Assembly (NCBI GenBank): GCA_965218775.1
Contig: CBDCLS010000005.1
Location: 2,356,001-2,420,000 of the forward strand
DNA from: CAUZIZ01 sp965218775
GTDB taxonomy: Bacteria > Acidobacteriota > UBA6911 > RPQK01 > JAJDTT01
Direction of reading: 5' to 3'
DNA length: 64,000 nt
Positions 61,809-64,000 of this stretch are shown piece by piece (positions within the stretch are counted from its first letter, which is position 1; the number at the start of each line of letters is the position of its first letter). The notes below the pieces were generated by a model. The model was given only the letters and a program-made list of their open reading frames with translations, did no database searches and had not been told where the DNA came from. A program made the position numbers and the translations under genes.

Positions 61809-62762
61809 ATGGCTGGGAAACTGATGCATTGGGCTAGCATGCTCACTGTGGTTACCCTGGGTCTGGCGAGCCTATCCTCGTCCCTGCAGGCTCAGCAGGA
61901 ACCTCGCTTCAAGATCTCGACCTATTCCACACTCCACGAGCTCAGGGTTCTGGATCAACAGGGAGATCGTGTGCCGGGGCTAACCCGCTCAGATTTCCGG
62001 GTCGTCGAAAGGGATGCTCCTCGGCCCACCTTGTTCTTTGAAGAGCACAACTCGGCGGCGGTCAGCCTGGGTATTCTGCTGGACCGAGGTTCCACCATGA
62101 CGGCCGAGGCCATTGCAAGCAGCAAAGAGATCATCCTGGAACTCGTCCATATTCTTGATCCTGCCGACGAAGTGATCATCGGCACCTACCAGGGAGAAGT
62201 CCATTTTCTTTCCGATCTGACCCGCGATCGTCATCAGCTCAGCCGGGCAGTAGAGAACATTTCCCCAGGAGGCCGTGCTGGTTTCTGGTCTCGGCTGGGA
62301 GCGGCATTTGGCAGTTCAGGCTACACCGGATCCGCTGTCGATCACACCCTGCTACAGCTGAAAAAGGCAGAGCACCCGATCCGGATTGTGCTGGTGATTT
62401 CAGCGGCTTTCGGTAACCTGGGTGAGGCCACCAGGGATCACCTTCTGGAAGCGGGTGCCCGGTTTTTCGGAGTGGGATTCCCAAATCGGATGGGAGACGC
62501 CTTGGGTCTGTGGGGAGATAAGACGGCACGGGGAGCCATAATCCGCCAGACGGCTGGAGTCTCCTTCGTGGCCAGCAGAGTGGCCGAGGATTTGTCGCTG
62601 CTGAGGAAGACCATGAAGCATTTCTATTTGTTAGCGTATGAGCCCACCGAGGGCAGCGAGGAATTCGATGAACAGAACCTGAAATTCTCGGTGAGGGGCC
62701 ACCCTGAATACAGGGTCCATTCACTTAGGCGTGTCGGGACCAGAGATTCCTTCTTTCGCTAG
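61809..62762 (+). CDS. VWFA-related protein (acidobacterial type), secreted
   Basis: The 317-aa protein has a signal peptide (MLTVVTLGLASLSSSLQAQ) and the N-terminal ELRVLDQQGDRVPGLTRSDF motif of the acidobacterial VWFA-related family (TIGR03436). The VWA domain starts SLGILLDRGSTMT, where the MIDAS motif is D-x-G-S-T rather than D-x-S-x-S, so metal binding may be altered. LVISAAFGNLGEATRDHL is the second MIDAS-like region. Likely a periplasmic or surface protein of unknown role; the family is strongly associated with Acidobacteriota. Confidence 0.88.
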   Translation: MAGKLMHWASMLTVVTLGLASLSSSLQAQQEPRFKISTYSTLHELRVLDQQGDRVPGLTRSDFRVVERDAPRPTLFFEEHNSAAVSLGILLDRGSTMTAEAIASSKEIILELVHILDPADEVIIGTYQGEVHFLSDLTRDRHQLSRAVENISPGGRAGFWSRLGAAFGSSGYTGSAVDHTLLQLKKAEHPIRIVLVISAAFGNLGEATRDHLLEAGARFFGVGFPNRMGDALGLWGDKTARGAIIRQTAGVSFVASRVAEDLSLLRKTMKHFYLLAYEPTEGSEEFDEQNLKFSVRGHPEYRVHSLRRVGTRDSFFR

Positions 62763-62823
62763 TTTGCGGCACAACGCCTATCCCATGCGGTTTCAGTAAG
62801 TCCGGGAATGCGTTGGGGACTGC

Positions 62824-64000
62824 CTACAGAAAGGCCACATCAATCCAGGGCCAGAGAATGATGGTGGCCACCAGAAACGGCAGAGGAATCAGCGCAACGA
62901 CGATCTTCCACGACACGGCTCCCCGACCGGACTGGAGGAGTAAACAAGCAACAATCCCTGCTGCCAGGTTGACGATCAGGGCCACCGGTCCAATCCACTG
63001 AAAGCTGATGGGCGTGGTTTGGATGGTAGGGATGCTGAAAAAGGATGCTCCTTCGAGAGCCTCATAGATGCTTCCCGAAAAGGCGATCAGAGTGGCTGTA
63101 CTTACTCCGTAGATCGTTCCCACTATAACGCCCAGAGGACGGGCAAAGGGAACAAAAAGGGCGAAGAAGAAGAGGGCGAACAGAGGGGTTACCAGAAGGT
63201 TGTCCGCTCGCTGGGTCATGCCGATGAAGTTGCCGGGCACATGTCCTATGAAGCTACTGCCCACGACGACCATAGCACCCACGCTGAAGGCCAACAGTCT
63301 GGCCAGTCGAACCCGGCCTTTCGCGGTGCTGGGCGTTCGACCGAAGCGACCCAGGAAATCGGTCATGATCACGGCCGTAATCGAGTTGACACCCGAGTCG
63401 ATACTTGACATGGCAGCTGCAAACATGGCGGAGACCACCAGACCCGAGACTCCAGCGGGAAGGTGGAAGGCTACGAAACGCGGGAAGATCTTGTCCCCGT
63501 CCGCTGCCAGGCTCAAGGCGGCCGGCAGTTCGTCCGGTCTCAGTGTGAAGTAGCCCAACAGGGCAAAGCCGACCAGGGTCAGGAGAATACTCACGCAGGC
63601 TCCGATCAGGGTCCGGGTCAGGTAGGCCTGCCGCGCGGAGCGGGCATCCCGGGTAGCCATGAATCGCTGGACACTCACCTGGTCCCCACCTGCCGTGCAG
63701 ACTTGCCAGACCAGAACCGCCAGGATAGACCCCACCACGGTCACCCGAATTCGAGGATCGAAACTGAAAAAGGGTTGGGTATCCCAGGTGGGCTGCCAGG
63801 TGGTAGGGAACCAGCTGAAACCGTCCAGGGAGATGGTGATGAGCACCACCACCACGATGGCTCCTCCCAGGAGAAGCAGAGTTTGGAGGAAGTCGGTAAC
63901 GACCACCGCTCCAAACCCTCCCAGAGACGTGTAGATGACTGAAACGAAGCCGGTTGCGAGGACGATGAACGGAATCCATTCTTCGCCCACACCCAGCATG
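62824..64000 (-). CDS. Sodium:solute symporter family transporter (5' end beyond the window)
   Basis: At least 391 codons are present and the frame is open to the right edge. Membrane helices recur (FIVLATGFVSVIYTSLGGFG, TLLLLGGAIVVVVLITISL), with the SSS signature regions AGGDQVSVQRFMATRDARSA and AAAMSSIDSGVNSITAVIMT. It imports a small solute with Na+. The 3' end is complete (WPWIDVAFL, stop at 62824). The N-terminal helices lie past position 64000. Confidence 0.9.
   Translation of the reverse strand, partial: MLGVGEEWIPFIVLATGFVSVIYTSLGGFGAVVVTDFLQTLLLLGGAIVVVVLITISLDGFSWFPTTWQPTWDTQPFFSFDPRIRVTVVGSILAVLVWQVCTAGGDQVSVQRFMATRDARSARQAYLTRTLIGACVSILLTLVGFALLGYFTLRPDELPAALSLAADGDKIFPRFVAFHLPAGVSGLVVSAMFAAAMSSIDSGVNSITAVIMTDFLGRFGRTPSTAKGRVRLARLLAFSVGAMVVVGSSFIGHVPGNFIGMTQRADNLLVTPLFALFFFALFVPFARPLGVIVGTIYGVSTATLIAFSGSIYEALEGASFFSIPTIQTTPISFQWIGPVALIVNLAAGIVACLLLQSGRGAVSWKIVVALIPLPFLVATIILWPWIDVAFL

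Noticed and set aside
1..64000. tRNA, rRNA and riboswitch genes
   Set aside because: No cloverleaf with conserved tRNA features and no rRNA-like blocks were recognised by eye; a covariance-model search would settle this.
3652..64000. Symporter fragments at both ends as halves of one gene
   Set aside because: They lie 60 kb apart, the right one is cut by the window edge and continues beyond it, and nothing shows the left remnant is its missing part.

Overview
The window looks like a chromosomal segment of an Acidobacteriota bacterium, probably an uncultured or environmental lineage. The pointers are a VWFA-related protein of the acidobacterial type (61809-62762), several Ser/Thr protein kinases with C-terminal beta-propeller or SUMF1 parts, a TonB-receptor tail of the carboxypeptidase-regulatory-like type, FG-GAP/VCBS proteins, a PVC-type haem-binding dehydrogenase, and a sulfatase/phosphotriesterase pair. 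This is read from protein style only; no rRNA or other marker gene is present. I saw no convincing tRNA, rRNA or CRISPR array.

Layout. 1-5.1 kb: a lipoprotein/beta-propeller gene split by an IS256-type element, an IS481-type element, a symporter remnant and a second lipoprotein. 5.2-20.9 kb: palindromic repeats, a SWIM/SNF2 helicase, one intact and one broken epimerase, a haem-binding dehydrogenase, a VCBS gene split by a 2.1-kb IS with CTAG target duplication, an MFS remnant, a PhyH dioxygenase and an NHL propeller. 21.0-28.8 kb: a well-ordered CusCBA-like heavy-metal efflux operon with accessory genes and a divergent NosL-like protein. 28.9-35.7 kb: toxin-antitoxin genes, a double PARP-type zinc-finger protein, a kinase and an IS4-type element. 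35.8-46.7 kb: metabolic genes (propionyl-CoA synthetase; acetolactate-synthase-like enzyme plus aldehyde dehydrogenase), a DEP-domain flavin disulfide oxidoreductase with an internally deleted TVP38 partner, and a VCBS gene with one in-frame stop. 46.7-51.3 kb: repeats and three more toxin-antitoxin-like modules. 51.3-64 kb: a second IS4 element, sulfatase, phosphotriesterase-like lipoprotein/secreted enzyme, a membrane protein, a kinase-PEGA-SUMF1-hydrolase gene frameshifted by a 14-bp tandem duplication, a sialidase-like propeller, the VWFA protein and a symporter cut by the window edge.

The main theme is a plastic genome. Five IS elements have intact transposase genes, and target duplications can be read for all five (8, 6, 4, 9 and 9 bp). 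Removing two of them restores a reading frame exactly. At least seven families of small palindromic or dispersed repeats fill the gaps; one family has TA target duplications, and one copy has broken an epimerase gene. Several genes are remnants, and two separate 14-bp tandem duplications lie within 2.5 kb of each other. The most interesting protein-level finds are the double zf-PARP protein, the DEP-oxidoreductase/TVP38 pair, and the four-part kinase-PEGA-SUMF1-hydrolase protein.
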